64,000 bases of DNA from Epichloe hybrida (lineage: Eukaryota; Ascomycota; Sordariomycetes; Hypocreales; Clavicipitaceae): positions 1-64,000 of the forward strand of contig JAFEKR010000024.1 of assembly GCA_019022495.1 (NCBI GenBank), read 5' to 3'. Positions 1-11,006 of this stretch are shown piece after piece. The notes below the pieces were generated by a model. It was not told the DNA's origin and searched no databases. It worked only from the letters and a program-made list of their open reading frames with translations. Each line of letters starts with the position of its first letter. The first letter of the stretch is position 1. Position numbers and translations under genes: made by a program.

Positions 1-1934
1 AGGTAAAGAAAACCTTATAGCCCTAAGAAAAACATTAGCCTAATTTAGCTTTATATACTTATAAATAAAGATTAGGAGGAGGCTTTTATTTAAGAAGCTA
101 TAGCTAAAGGGATACTAAATATAGTATTCCTTATAGTAAAGGAAAAGGCTAATTAAAACCTTACTCTTTAACTCCACTAAGAAGGGAAGATTATAACCCT
201 AGGAAAACCCTTTAAGTAATTTAATTAAGCTAAGATTAACGCTTTATAAGCTTGTAATATGTTTAAATTTGTTAAGTATAACCTAGTAAAGCACGGAGGT
301 TATAGAATCTTTAATTCTTATATAGTTAGAGAGATTAAAGGTAAAGGAATGGACTTACTATATAAGAAATCCTATCTTGTTATATAAGGCTATAATAATA
401 AAGGAAAGGAATTTATCCTAACGCAATTACTAATGATTTAATAAGCAAGCTAATGACTTATTGTAGCTATTACTTTATTATTAAGAAGAAGAGGTATTTA
501 CCTTTGGATTTGCGATATTACATAAGCTTACACTTAATTACACATAGTGCTAATAAGGCTAATTATTGTGAGATTACTAAAGCAAATTACATATCTCTTT
601 TTAGAAGGGACTGTAATTAAATTAATTAGACCTCTTTATAGGATTATAAAGGCTAGAACCTACTAGTAGGTAATGTACTTCTGTTACTATAGGGATAACC
701 TTAATATAATAACCTTAACCTATAATCCCTGCTTGTTAATTATAGCCCTAAATAATAAGAATCTCTTTAGTATTATTAGAATATAAACTAATGATATATT
801 AGGCCTAAGTAATAATAACTTCTTCTAAAAAGAAGAGAAAGAGCTCTAGAAGGCTAATTTCATAGCTAAAGAAAAACAACAATTAACCACTAAGAATCCC
901 CTTATCTTTAATAGTTATATCTTAACCTAGAATACTAATAACTCACGAATATTAACCTAGAAAGGCTAGAGTTAGAAGATTAAGGAAGTTAATTCTTAAT
1001 CCCTAATAGTAAAGAAAGACTACATAGAATAATAAGCCTAAGAAAGCTACATTATAACTATATATTAACTAGAAGCTTCCTATAACTTATTAATTATAGC
1101 TTAACACTAAGAACCCTCTAAGGAAAATATTACATACCTTAATAAATACCTTAAGTAGTAAATTAAGAATTAATAATATAAACTATAATATATTCCTTTA
1201 GTTCTTAAGGAGGCAAAGCTCTTTGTGTTCGTAAATAGATTGCTTGCTAATAACAAGGATTTAAGCTTATAGATTAGATACGTGATTATAATTAGTAACA
1301 AGATAATACAAGACAATAATACCTTTATTATAAAAGGCAACATTATCACATATAGCTTAACAAAGAGTAAAAGAGTTACTTATAGCGCGCTTACCTTTAG
1401 TAATATAGCATAGTTTAAGGCATAGATATTGCCTACGCGATTTCTATAACTTTACATTAGATTATAGATTAATTAAAGATACCTTAAATTCCTATAATTC
1501 TCTGTACTAATTCCTTTTTATTATATAAATATCTTATAAAGCTAGGAACTATAAAGGAGAAAAGACTAATAATTAATATTATAGCTTTTCATTAATCATA
1601 TAAGAGGCATGAGATTTACGAAGTTAGGTGAATTAATAGCAATAATAATCCAGCGGATGCAATAATAAAAGCATTACTAAATTCATTACTTTTCTCTTTA
1701 ATTAATTCAAATAAATTAACAATTCGTGTTAAAGGATAGGTAAAGAGACTTATAATATTAGGAGACAGGAGCTTAGGTAAGAACTAATAGATTAATTTAA
1801 TTAACCAATGCCACAACGGCTAATTAAAGGAATAGATTCCTATTAAGGGATTTACTTATATATACTTTCCTTTAATCTGCTTTTTATTACGTTTTTAAGC
1901 TCTTTAGCTATAAAAGAAAAAGAGAGATTACTAG
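1..1934 (+). pseudogene. Decayed copia pol 3' part (family F, copy 1)
   Basis: This is the 3' part of a Ty1/copia polyprotein, cut by the left window edge. Conceptual translation in shifting frames shows reverse transcriptase pieces around 330-700 (GYNNKGKEFILTQ, then a DIT-AYT block typical of fungal copia RT) and RNase H pieces around 1200-1700, ending with a block like that of the other F copies at 29030-30780 and 40980-42620. Stops are very frequent and nearly all TAA/TAG, as expected from C-to-T decay of glutamine codons. A purine tract (aaaagaaaaagagaga) precedes the LTR at 1935. The product would have copied element RNA into DNA, but no reading frame survives. Family assignment is firm; exact frames are not. 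Confidence 0.8.
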
Positions 1935-2006
1935 TGTTAATTCCTTCGGATCTTTATTAGTTTAATCGTGGCTAAAGACTAGACTAAATTATAGGTCTAG
2001 CGTAAT
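1935..2006 (+). mobile_element. Family F 3' LTR, left piece
   Basis: The first ~72 bp of a ~259-bp copia LTR starts TGTTAATTCC. It matches the complete LTR at 30989-31247 and is interrupted by a hAT-like element. The LTR resumes at 10139 after an 8-bp target duplication. Confidence 0.85.
1999..2006. repeat. Target site duplication AGCGTAAT, left copy
   Basis: The 8 bp AGCGTAAT abut the CAGAGC terminus at 2007. They recur exactly at 10139-10146 right after the GCTCTG terminus. An 8-bp duplication is the hallmark of hAT-type transposition. Confidence 0.9.
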
Positions 2007-2010
2007 CAGA

Positions 2011-2150
2011 GCATTACATTACATTACATTACATTGTGTAATGTTTGTAATGTAATGTAATTATTACACATTACATTACATTACACATTACATTACATTA
2101 CATTACACCCCCCTTTCACACATTACATTACATTACATGTAATTATTTGT
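2011..2150. repeat. Subterminal TACAT/ATGTA pentamer runs (left end)
   Basis: Runs of CATTA/ATGTA in both orientations can fold into a long hairpin. They are the left subterminal region of the hAT-like element at 2007-10138. Confidence 0.85.
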
Positions 2151-2397
2151 AATTAAATGTAATTATTTTTTATTTTTTAATATTTAGGTTAAGTAATTAG
2201 AAATTAATAGTAACAAATAACTTAAATAATTAGAAAAGTATCTATTAGGTTTCTAAAAATATAGATTAAGGTTAAATTACTATATAAATCTTAATTATAA
2301 CTTATAAAACTAATAAAACTTACTTTTTAAGCTTATTTCTTAGAAAAATATTAAAAACTTACTTTTAAGTATACTTTTTTAATAGAAAATCATATAT

Positions 2398-2693
2398 TGT
2401 TGGAACAAGCATGATATCAACAAGGGTGCGCGCCTCTGATTAGGTGGGCGCGTTGCATCGCGGACCTACATGTCTAGCCTAACCGCGCCGCGATCGGAGT
2501 TAGCACATATGGCCTCTTTACTAATAACCCTAATTAAGGCCCCTTTTCCTATGATAAATAGCGCACCCTCTTTGCTTTTATTTAATCCCTCTTTTACTTG
2601 CTTTAATAGATTAGAATATATAATAATTATATGCACTTTAGTCTACCCTAAAAACCCTATATATAGGTTAATAGTATCCTATAAATACTAATA
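2398..2693 (+). repeat. 5' LTR of copia A
   Basis: The 296-bp LTR begins TGTTGGAACAAGC and ends AATACTAATA (AATACCAACA in the least mutated copies). It retains a GC-rich pocket (GCGCGCCTCTGATTAGG and onwards) unlike the AT-rich interior. Confidence 0.9.
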
Positions 2694-4960
2694 CTAATTA
2701 GTAGTTATCTCTATAAATACCATAGATTAGCAAGGTTTATAGAAGAGATATTAGTATTAAGGACTTACCTTATAAAAGAGGAAGTGCTACTCTAAGATAC
2801 TAAATATACTAAGGAAAAAGTATATTCTAGCTCTCCTTTTACCTTAAGTAACTATAACTAGCTCTATGCTAAATCTAAGCTTATTAACTTAATTAAGGCC
2901 TAGTTAGTAACTAACCTAACCTATTTTTATTTATTTAATTAGTATGTCTATTACGTAAACAAACCCTTAGAAGTATGTTTATTAAATAATTAAGGCCTAG
3001 TTAGTAACTAACCTAACCTATCCTTAATTATTTAATTAAACTTACTAAGGGGTAAAGATAATAGCTTTACTTATAATCCTTTAGACTTCTATTAATTCTC
3101 TATTTCCCTTACCCCCCTATTTACCACTAATATTATAGTAAAATATTACGTAATAAGCACTAGAGAATAAGGAATTATTTAATCTTAAAGTAAATACTAC
3201 CCCTAAAGAACTTATAGCCTAGATTCTTATTAAGAAAGCAACCTATAAATATAAGAACCTATACCTATAAACCCTATCCACTATCTTTAGTAATAACTTT
3301 AGAGAATAGAAATAAGAAATATTCTAAGTAGTAAATCCTAAAGCTATAAAGAGTCTTTAAGACTTTCTCTTCTTTAGTAGTATTTACATAAACCTATAGA
3401 GTTACTATAAGATAATAGTCTTGCTTAAAGATATTATTAACTATAATAGATTCTATAATTAGAAAGAAGAAGAAATATAGGAAGTTACTAGGAAGTATTC
3501 CCCCTTTAAGAGGTAAATAGTAAAGAAGGACTTCTATAAAGACCTCCTTCCTATTAGTATCCCTTCTTTTAGAGATTAACTAAAGTAACTAATTACTTTA
3601 TATTATCCCTAATCCCCTTAACTACTATAATCACTCCTATTCTATTCCTAGATTCTATTACACTAATCCCTAAGTATGCTAAGTGTAAGGCAAAGGCGTA
3701 ATAGCAGAGGTAATCCCCTTATTATAAGCCCTTAACTATAACCCTAGACCCCCCTTATTTCCTCTCCTATAATAAGGTATTATAATCCCCCTCTATAATC
3801 TAGGACTATAGTACCTCTTTTATAAGATTTAATTATCCCTATTCCCCCTTAGGAGATAGGCTAACCCTTATTAAAGTAACTACTTAATCTTAATAAATTC
3901 TATAGTAATAAGAGTATTAAGTATAGCACTAAGAAGTATAACATTCTTAATATTAAGCTCTTAACCTATTAAAGGAAGTATAAAATACTAGGAATTACAT
4001 AAGAATAGTTAGGCTATGGTTTTAAGTTTATACTAAAAGAAAGACCTTTATAGTACTTCTTAGAGAACCTTTTAGGCTAAGGAGACCCCTAAGATCTCCT
4101 AACTCTTATCTATAGGATTAGGCAAAAGTTTAAGATAGATAATACGTATTAAAAGAACTATCTATTATAGGGAAGATTATAACTACTTATAATTATCTAA
4201 GAGAACCCTAGTAAATTAAAGATTAAGTGCTTTAAAGACCTTATAATAAAGCTTTTAAATCTCTAAAGGGCAAATCCTTATGGATCCTAGTTAGAATTAG
4301 ACCTCTATAGTTAGATTCTAAATGCTTGTAAAGGAATCCTAGAATATAGGGCCTGTATTATTAATTCTCCTGTTAACCTCTAATGCTTTTATGAACAGAT
4401 AAGGATGTTAATTAGTAAATCTAAAGCTTTAATTAATTAGTAGTAGTTTCTTATAGAAGCTAGCACTAAGGAATACTTTTAGACTAACTATAAGTATAAT
4501 AGAAGAGGCAAGGAAGCCTAGTATAGTTAATCTTTATTAAAGAGCAAGCCTTAATGCTTAAAAAAGTATTATATATATAGTAAAGAAGGTTATTAGTTAA
4601 CTAAACACTTAGATAAGGACTAGAAGAAGGTATTCTAATGATTTAAGAATTACTCTTATATAGACTTAATAGCTTCTTTATATAATACGTTCCTAATATA
4701 GTATAAAGGCAATAATAATTCTAAATTAGCTAAGAATAACAATATTAACTAATATCTAATAGAACTTGGTTTTAGTAAAGAAGATAGCGATAGCTAAGTG
4801 CCCACAAGCTTCTTCACATATAGGACTACCTATAATAGCTATGTGACTACTAAGATTCTTACTAGTAAAGTAATAACTTATACTCTAGTTAAGAAGGATT
4901 TATTTAATCTTTAGGAACTAGATAAGGTACTAAGCGTATTTACACTTAAAGGATAATATT
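2694..4960 (+). pseudogene. Copia A gag region (decayed)
   Basis: This region lies between the LTR and the protease. Frames are destroyed, but a zinc-knuckle-like segment (KYYIYSKEG..LTKH, with cysteines apparently replaced) is readable near 4560-4610. The first bases after the LTR (CTAATTAGTAGTTATC) occupy the primer-binding-site position. The same start follows the LTRs of elements B, C, D and F. The direct repeats at 2897-2935 and 2994-3029 (AAGGCCTAGTTAGTAACTAA core) also occur in B and C. Confidence 0.7.
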
Positions 4961-7900
4961 TATCTAGAACCTTTAAAGGTATTATAGCTAATATAAGTGC
5001 TACGGGATGTTTATTAGTAAGCTACCCTTAATTCTTAGCTTTATAAAGTGTAATACTAACTATTATGCTTAATAAGTTAGATAATAGGAAGATAAAGATT
5101 AAATTTAGCCTTAGAGAACTAATTAAGGCACTTAGATTAATTAAAGTACTAACTTTATTCGGAATTATTCTCTTTTAGGTAATCCTTATAAACACTCCCT
5201 TTCTCTTATACCTTAATAATATAACCTACCTAAAGATTGATTTTTATATATTAGAGAACGTTCTATAGTAAGGGAATATTAAGGTTCCTATTGTGTGTAA
5301 ATAGGGGCACGCGTAAATGCTTCTTAATAAAGAAGAAAGTATTGCTTAGAGTTATCTTATAGAGATTAAGCTTTGCTAATTATATTAATGCTTTAGACAC
5401 CCTTTAGTTTAATATCTTTATAATTTACTATGTAAATTAGGGCACGAGGTTAAGTTTAAAGCTATTAAGAAACTAACTAAGGTTTACTAGTAGTGCTAAT
5501 TACACGCGGATAGCTTACATTAGTTTAAATTCACTCTTCAGAATAAATATGCCTATAATTACAAAATCATTGTAGATATTATATATCTTAATAGTAACCG
5601 CCCTATTCTACAAGTTATTAATATGGCTATATCCTTTAATATAGCTAGATTCGTTAAAGATATCTTTATAAAGACTACGTAGGAAGCACTTTGTCTTTGC
5701 TAGATTAACGTCTATCTAGGCCCCCTGGATTTAATTATTATAGATGCTAGAACGACCTTTAGAGGCAAGGAATTTAAGTAGCTTACGTTATTAATAGCAA
5801 TTAAGATTAAAGATATCCCTATTAAGGCTTACCATAGTATTAGTAAGGTTAAGTAATATTATAGGCCGCTCTAAAGAGCCTATAATATTATCTGACGGGA
5901 ATGCCTAATAATGCTAGAGCCTGTGGTATTATAAATAGTAGTTAAAGCTATGAATAACACCGTAGGATTAAATAGTCTTATACTAATAGTCCTTGTTTTT
6001 AGCGCGTATTCTCGCATAGTTAAGGAATCACCTCTATCACTAGATATCACGTAGCAAGCCCTTGCGATCTAACTAGTAATAAAGGAAGTTAAGCGTATTT
6101 ATACCTAGCGGAAAGTTAGTGATACCCTTGCTGCAAGGAATAGTCCTAATACCTCTATAACTATTAGCCTCCTACTAGGATTGCTTGTACGCGTGTAGCG
6201 CGAAGGTGAGGGATAGGTAGGCCCTTATAAGCTATTAGCTATAGAGAGCAAGACCTACACTCTTAAGCTCCCTTAAGGCCCTAAGGCCTTTAGATTAATA
6301 TCTATTAGGCCTTTTTACAAAGATCCTAATAAAGAGAGACCTCCTAAGAGCATAGATAACTAAGATACCTCCCTATAGCCTATAGCTACCCCTCTTACTA
6401 ATCCCCTAAGGTAAGGACTTAGAAGACCTTAGAAGAACCCCCCTATTATTATATCTAATGTTAATTACATAGATTAAATGAAAGATAAGACTAATATCTT
6501 TCTATTAGCTAAGGAAAGCTCTAACCTTAAGCTTATAATCTAATTGCATAAGGAAGGAATTATTAAGACCCCTAGCGAACCCTTTAAGCTATTCACTAAA
6601 GCTAAGATTAATTCTCTAATTAAATAAGGCGTGTTTAAATTTATTAAGTATAATAAAAGAGAGTATAGTAGAGTTCGAATTTTTAATTCCTATATTATTA
6701 ATAAGGTAAAGGGTAAGATAACGGATCCATATAAGAAGTCAAGGCTTGTAATCTAAGGTTATAGCAATAAGAAGAAGCTAGCAATCCTTATATAGGCCCT
6801 AACAATCCAGCAAGCTAGCTAGCGATTAATCCTTACAATAGTACCTATGTTATTATTACTAGGCCTTATTCTCTAGCTTTATAATATTACATAGGCCTAT
6901 ATGCAAGCACAAATGCTTCTTAGTTATATGATCCTAGCCCGAATCCCTATCTAAATCCATTACCTATACTCTATAGGCATAATAATACAAGTAATTAAGC
7001 CTCTATATAGTATTATAAAAGCTAGCACCTACTAGTAAGTAACGTATTATCATTACCACAGAGAAATGCTTTAGATAATAACCTTTATGTTTAACCCATG
7101 CCTACTTGTGATAATAAAGGAGAACCTAACCTTTGCGTGTATAGGGATATAGACTAATAATATAATTAGACTATCTAACTACAAGTTCTCTTAACAAGAG
7201 GAAGATTAATTAAAAGCTACTTCTTTTGCTACTAAGCTAAAGCAAATCCTTTCCATAGGGAACCTACTAACCTTTAATAGTAGCATTATTACTCTTAAAA
7301 ATAATATAATTACACTAAGGCAGAAGGGCTAGAGTAAAAAGCTTTAGTTAATCCTGCTAACTAATTTAAAACAGGCATACATAGAATAATAAGCTTAAGG
7401 TACGTATATTACCTTAATCTGCTAACCTAAAGCTTGCTTTAACCTCTCTATTACTACATAATACTAAGAGCTATCACCTTAAGATATAAAGAGCCTAAAC
7501 TAATAGATTTAATAGTAAATTAATAATCTAAGCTAAGGATTAAGGTTTATACTATTTAATCTCAAAAAGATAAAGCTTTTTGTATTTATAGATAGATTAT
7601 TTACTAATAACTAGGACCTTACTTCCTAGCTAGGCTACGTGCTTATCCTAGCTAGTGAAGTCTAAGAGGAAAGTACCTTTATAATCTAAGGTAATATTAT
7701 ACACTATAGCTTTACTAAGAGTAAAAGAGTTATAAGAAGTGTGCTTGCCTCTAAGATCTATAGTATAGTTACTAGTGCTAATATGGCTTACATAGTCTTA
7801 ATAACACTTAGGTTAATTACCAATTAATTAAACCTCCCTATGATTCCTATTATTATCTATACTAATTTATACTCTTTATATAAATGCCTTATTAAGCTTA

Positions 7901-8330
7901 GTACTACAAAGGAGAAGCGTCTTATAATTAATATTATAGCCCTTCATTAATCATATAAGCAATAAGAGATTTACAAGATTAAATGGATTAATAGGAATAA
8001 TAACCTTACTAATGTATTTACAAAGGCATTACTAAATAAGGCATTTAAGAGGTTTATTACGAGCAATAAGGTAACTATTAGGATAGAAGGGTAGGTTATG
8101 CAATCGTAACATTTGTGTTAATCTAATAAGATTAAAGGTGTTAAGAATTAGGCCTACTTATCCTTACATAGGCTTATAGATTAGATTTTGTTGTTTATTA
8201 TACCCCTTCCCCTTGCCCTTTTCTTATAATATTATTTGCGATTATTTAATCTTATTCATTCCTTAATTCCTATTCACTTCTCTTATTAATATTATATATT
8301 AATAATTATATTAAAAAGAGAGAGTTTTTA
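4961..8330 (+). pseudogene. Copia A pol region: PR, IN, RT, RNase H (decayed)
   Basis: Readable fragments in order: a protease-like core (GATGCLLV, near 4990-5030); the integrase zinc region (GHEVKFKAIKKLTK, then C-LHA, near 5440-5520); an integrase core (IIVDIIYLN near 5570 and LIIIDARTTFRGKEFK near 5735-5790); RT (GYSNKKKLAIL and LYNIT-AYMQAQM, near 6750-6920); RNase H (IDRLFTNN, LGYVLILASEV, near 7580-7660); and the C-terminal block (INRNNNLTNVFTKALL, near 7980-8040). Every domain contains in-frame TAA/TAG stops, so no product is possible. A purine-rich tract AAAAAGAGAGAG precedes the 3' LTR at 8332. Confidence 0.8.
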
Positions 8331-8331
8331 G

Positions 8332-8627
8332 TGTTAGAATAAGTATAATATTAATAAAGATGCGCGCCTCTAATTAGGTAGGCACGTTGCATTGCGGACC
8401 TACATATCTAGCCCGACCGCGCCACAATTAGAGTTAGCATATATAGCCTCTTCGCTAATGACCCTGATTAAGGCCCCTTTTCCTATAATAAATAGCGTAC
8501 CCTCTTTACTTCTATTTAATCCCTCTTTTGCTTGCTTTAATAGATTAGAATATATAATAATTACGTGCACTTTAGTCCACCCCGAAAACCCTACGCGTAG
8601 GTCAATGGTATCCTGTAGATACCAACA
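8332..8627 (+). repeat. 3' LTR of copia A
   Basis: The 296-bp LTR begins TGTTAGAATAAG and ends AGATACCAACA. It is paired with 2398-2693 and differs from it by transitions, as expected after RIP. Confidence 0.9.
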
Positions 8628-8644
8628 TATATATTTAAGTAAAT

Positions 8645-9370
8645 AAGCTATAAAGAAGTTAATACTATTATTAGTTAGACTTACTTTAGACCTAGTTTTA
8701 AGTATACTATCTTTTTAAGAGAAAATCATATATATCTAAGCTAATAAGCTATAAAGAAGCTAATAGTATTATTAGTAAGACTCACTTTAGACCCACTCTT
8801 ATATATACTTCCTTTTTTAAGAGAAAATCATAAATATTTAAGCTAATAAGCTATAAAGAAGTTAATAGTATTATTAGTAAGACCCACTTTAGACCCACTT
8901 TTTATATGCTTCCTATTTAAGAGAAAATCATAAATATTTAAGCTAATAAGCTACAAAGAAGTTAATACTATTATAAGTAAGACCCACTTAAGACCCACTT
9001 TTATATATACTTGCTTTTTAAGAGAAAATCATAAATATTTAAGCTAATGAGCTATAAAGAAGTTAATACTATTATTAGTAAGACCCACTTAAGACCCACT
9101 TTTATATATACTTCCTTTTCAAGAGAAAGTCATAAATATTTAAGCTAATAAGCTATAAAGAAGTTAATACTAGTATTAGTTAGACCCACTTTAGACCCAC
9201 TTTTATATATACTATCTTTTTAAGAAAAAATCATATATATCTAAGTAAATAAGCTATTAAGAAGTTAGTACTATAATTAAATAGACTTACTTTAGACTTA
9301 CTTTTAAACTTACTTTAGAAAATACCTTTTATTTAAAATAAAATTATATATAACTAGGTAAATAAGCTAT
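8645..9370. repeat. ~101-bp tandem array inside the hAT-like element
   Basis: The motif AAGCTATAAAGAAGTTAATA recurs at about 8645, 8746, 8848, 8948, 9049, 9150, 9251 and 9363, a spacing of 100-102 bp with a last step of 112. Each unit also carries a GACCCACTTTAGACCCACTTTT-like segment and GAGAAAATCAT. The related array in the element at 31900-58302 has the same unit. No coding potential is visible. Confidence 0.9.
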
Positions 9371-10009
9371 AAAAAAGTTAATTATATTATAAATAAACCT
9401 TATTATATACTTAATTTTTATTTATACTTTAAATAAACTATATTATTATTTTATAGCTTTAAATTCTTATAAACCTATATTACTTATAAGCTTTTTTAAT
9501 TCCTTTACTAAAAAGAAATAAACTTTTATTTTAAAAAGTATAATATTTATTTATTAACTTTATAAAATTAGATTTTAGATTTTATCTTAAATTAATTTAC
9601 TTTTAATAATATAGGCTTTTTAAAGATTTCCTTATTAGTTCTTAATATAATTATTTAGACTTATAATATATTATTTTATATTAAATTTTAAAGTATATAT
9701 AGGGTATGATTTAGTAAAATAAATACTTAGGTTAAATAATATAATATTAAATCTTAGAAATTAGATTTATTAGTATTTTAAAATCGTATAATATAAAACA
9801 AAATTCAAGGATTTCTATTATACTCTTAAACCTATATAGTATACCCTACACCCTAATATATAACTAAGAATCTAAAACTAAGGAAACTTTAATAATTTAT
9901 AGTAAATAAACTAAAATAGTTATTAAATTAACACTAATATTAACTTAATAAAGAAAAATCCATATAATATTATAGGATCTTAATATACCCCACTTTTATT
10001 TTCCCCTAA
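9371..10009. other. AT-rich interior of the hAT-like element
   Basis: No gene is visible. The stretch is almost collinear with the pieces at 40154-40482, 47490-47856 and 58081-58180. That collinearity gives the empty-site sequence for three retrotransposon insertions. Confidence 0.75.
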
Positions 10010-10138
10010 CATTACATTTGTAATGTTTGTAATGTAATGTAATGTAATATGTAATAATTACACATTACATTACATTACATTACACATTACATCCAAACCC
10101 CAAATATTACATTACATTACATTACATTACATGCTCTG
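10010..10138. repeat. Subterminal TACAT/ATGTA pentamer runs (right end)
   Basis: This palindromic run starts ACATTTGTAATGTTTG and continues as repeats of ATTAC, ending in the terminus ATGCTCTG. It is nearly identical to 58188-58302. Confidence 0.85.
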
Positions 10139-10204
10139 AGCGTAATATATAAAATGCAATTGGCTGCATTAATTCGCTACCCTCTCTTTTGCCTTACATA
10201 CGGG
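10139..10204 (+). mobile_element. Family F LTR, right piece, cut again by a second hAT-like end
   Basis: After the 8-bp duplication the LTR sequence resumes (GCTGCATTAATTCGCTACCC, as in 31077-31122). It stops at CATACGGG, where a second hAT-like left end begins. Confidence 0.8.
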
Positions 10205-10710
10205 CAGAGCATTGCAATACAATACAATACATTTGATGTATTGTGTATTGTATTGTATTGTATTGACAATACAATACAATACAATACATTACACAATACA
10301 ATACATCTAAAATTTTATAATACAATACAATATATGTATTATTTGTATTGTTTTGTATTTTTTTTTCTTTTTTTTAGTTTTAAGTAAATTCCTTAATTAT
10401 AAGGTATATATAGTTAATATAATAGCTTATAATAGCTTATAATAGCTTATAATAGCTTATAATAGCTTATATATATTATTATAATATATATATTACTTTT
10501 ATTACTTATATAACTTATATAACTTAAAATTTCTTAAGTGTTAAAGTTTAATTAAAATAAATAAGTAATAAATAAATATAATATAAATATAAGTATTTAT
10601 AAGTAAATTACTATAGAAAAAGCTAGACTTTTTAGTTATTTAGTATTTAAAGGTTTTTTAAAATATTAATAAAATAAAATTCCTTTCTTTTTTATGTTTT
10701 TTAATATTAT
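10205..10710. mobile_element. hAT-like left arm, TACAA subfamily
   Basis: The terminus CAGAGCATTGCAATACAATAC starts at 10205, followed by palindromic runs of TACAA/TTGTA to about 10360 and AT-rich sequence with five AATAGCTTAT-type repeats (10421-10470). The arm is broken at 10711 by copia B. The 8 bp outside (CATACGGG) do not match the 8 bp outside the next right end (AGTGGAAA at 26301), so left and right ends probably come from different insertions. Confidence 0.75.
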
Positions 10711-11006
10711 TGTTAGAACAAGCATGATATCAACAAGGGTGCGCGCCTCTGATTAGGTAGGCGCGTTACATCGCGGACCCACATGTCCGGCCTGACCGCG
10801 CCGCGATCGGAGTTGGCACATATAGCCTCTTCGCTAATAACCCTCATTAAGGCCCCTTTTCCTATAATAAATAGTATACTCTCTTTGCTTCTATTTAATC
10901 CCTCTTTTGCTTGCTTTAATAGACTAGAATATATAATAATTATATGCACTTTAGTCCACCCTGAAAACCCTACGTATAGGTTAATAGTATTCTATAAATA
11001 CTAATA
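10711..11006 (+). repeat. 5' LTR of copia B
   Basis: The 296-bp LTR starts TGTTAGAACAAGC and ends AATACTAATA. It is among the better preserved copies of this LTR. Confidence 0.9.

Larger units (their letters stand above)
2398..8627 (+). mobile_element. Copia retrotransposon A, full length, decayed
   Basis: A complete Ty1/copia element of 6230 bp has two 296-bp LTRs (2398-2693 and 8332-8627) and a 5-bp target duplication TATAT (2393-2397 and 8628-8632). The internal order on the plus strand is gag, protease, integrase, RT, RNase H, all broken by TAA/TAG stops. It shares its LTR family with element B (10711-18010) and element C (47857-58080, inverted). Compared with B it lacks about 140 bp near 3143, in the gag region. 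It inserted into the hAT-like element at 2007-10138 and is therefore younger than that element. Confidence 0.9.
2007..10138. mobile_element. hAT-like non-autonomous element, TACAT subfamily
   Basis: This is the one element of its family in the window with both ends and a perfect 8-bp target duplication. The termini are CAGAGCATTACATTAC on the left and its imperfect inverse ...ATTACATGCTCTG on the right. Just inside each end are long palindromic runs of the pentamer TACAT and its complement (2011-2150 and 10010-10132). The middle holds AT-rich sequence and a ~101-bp tandem array (8645-9370). Copia element A (2398-8627) is inserted in it, leaving about 1.9 kb of element proper. No transposase-like protein is visible, so it would depend on a transposase supplied elsewhere. 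hAT assignment rests on target duplication length and the CAG-type ends, not on a protein. Confidence 0.8.

Noticed and set aside
2470..2691. Frames inside the LTRs at 2470, 8392, 10783 and 17826 as real genes
   Set aside because: They lie wholly within LTRs (two run only slightly past the end) and match no family I recognise; more likely open by codon content.
10154..10387. 77-residue plus-strand frame (and the similar minus-strand frame at 26140-26328)
   Set aside because: Made entirely of pentamer runs in hAT-like subterminal regions; the Tyr/Ile/Cys/Val/Leu-rich pattern is the translation of a simple repeat.
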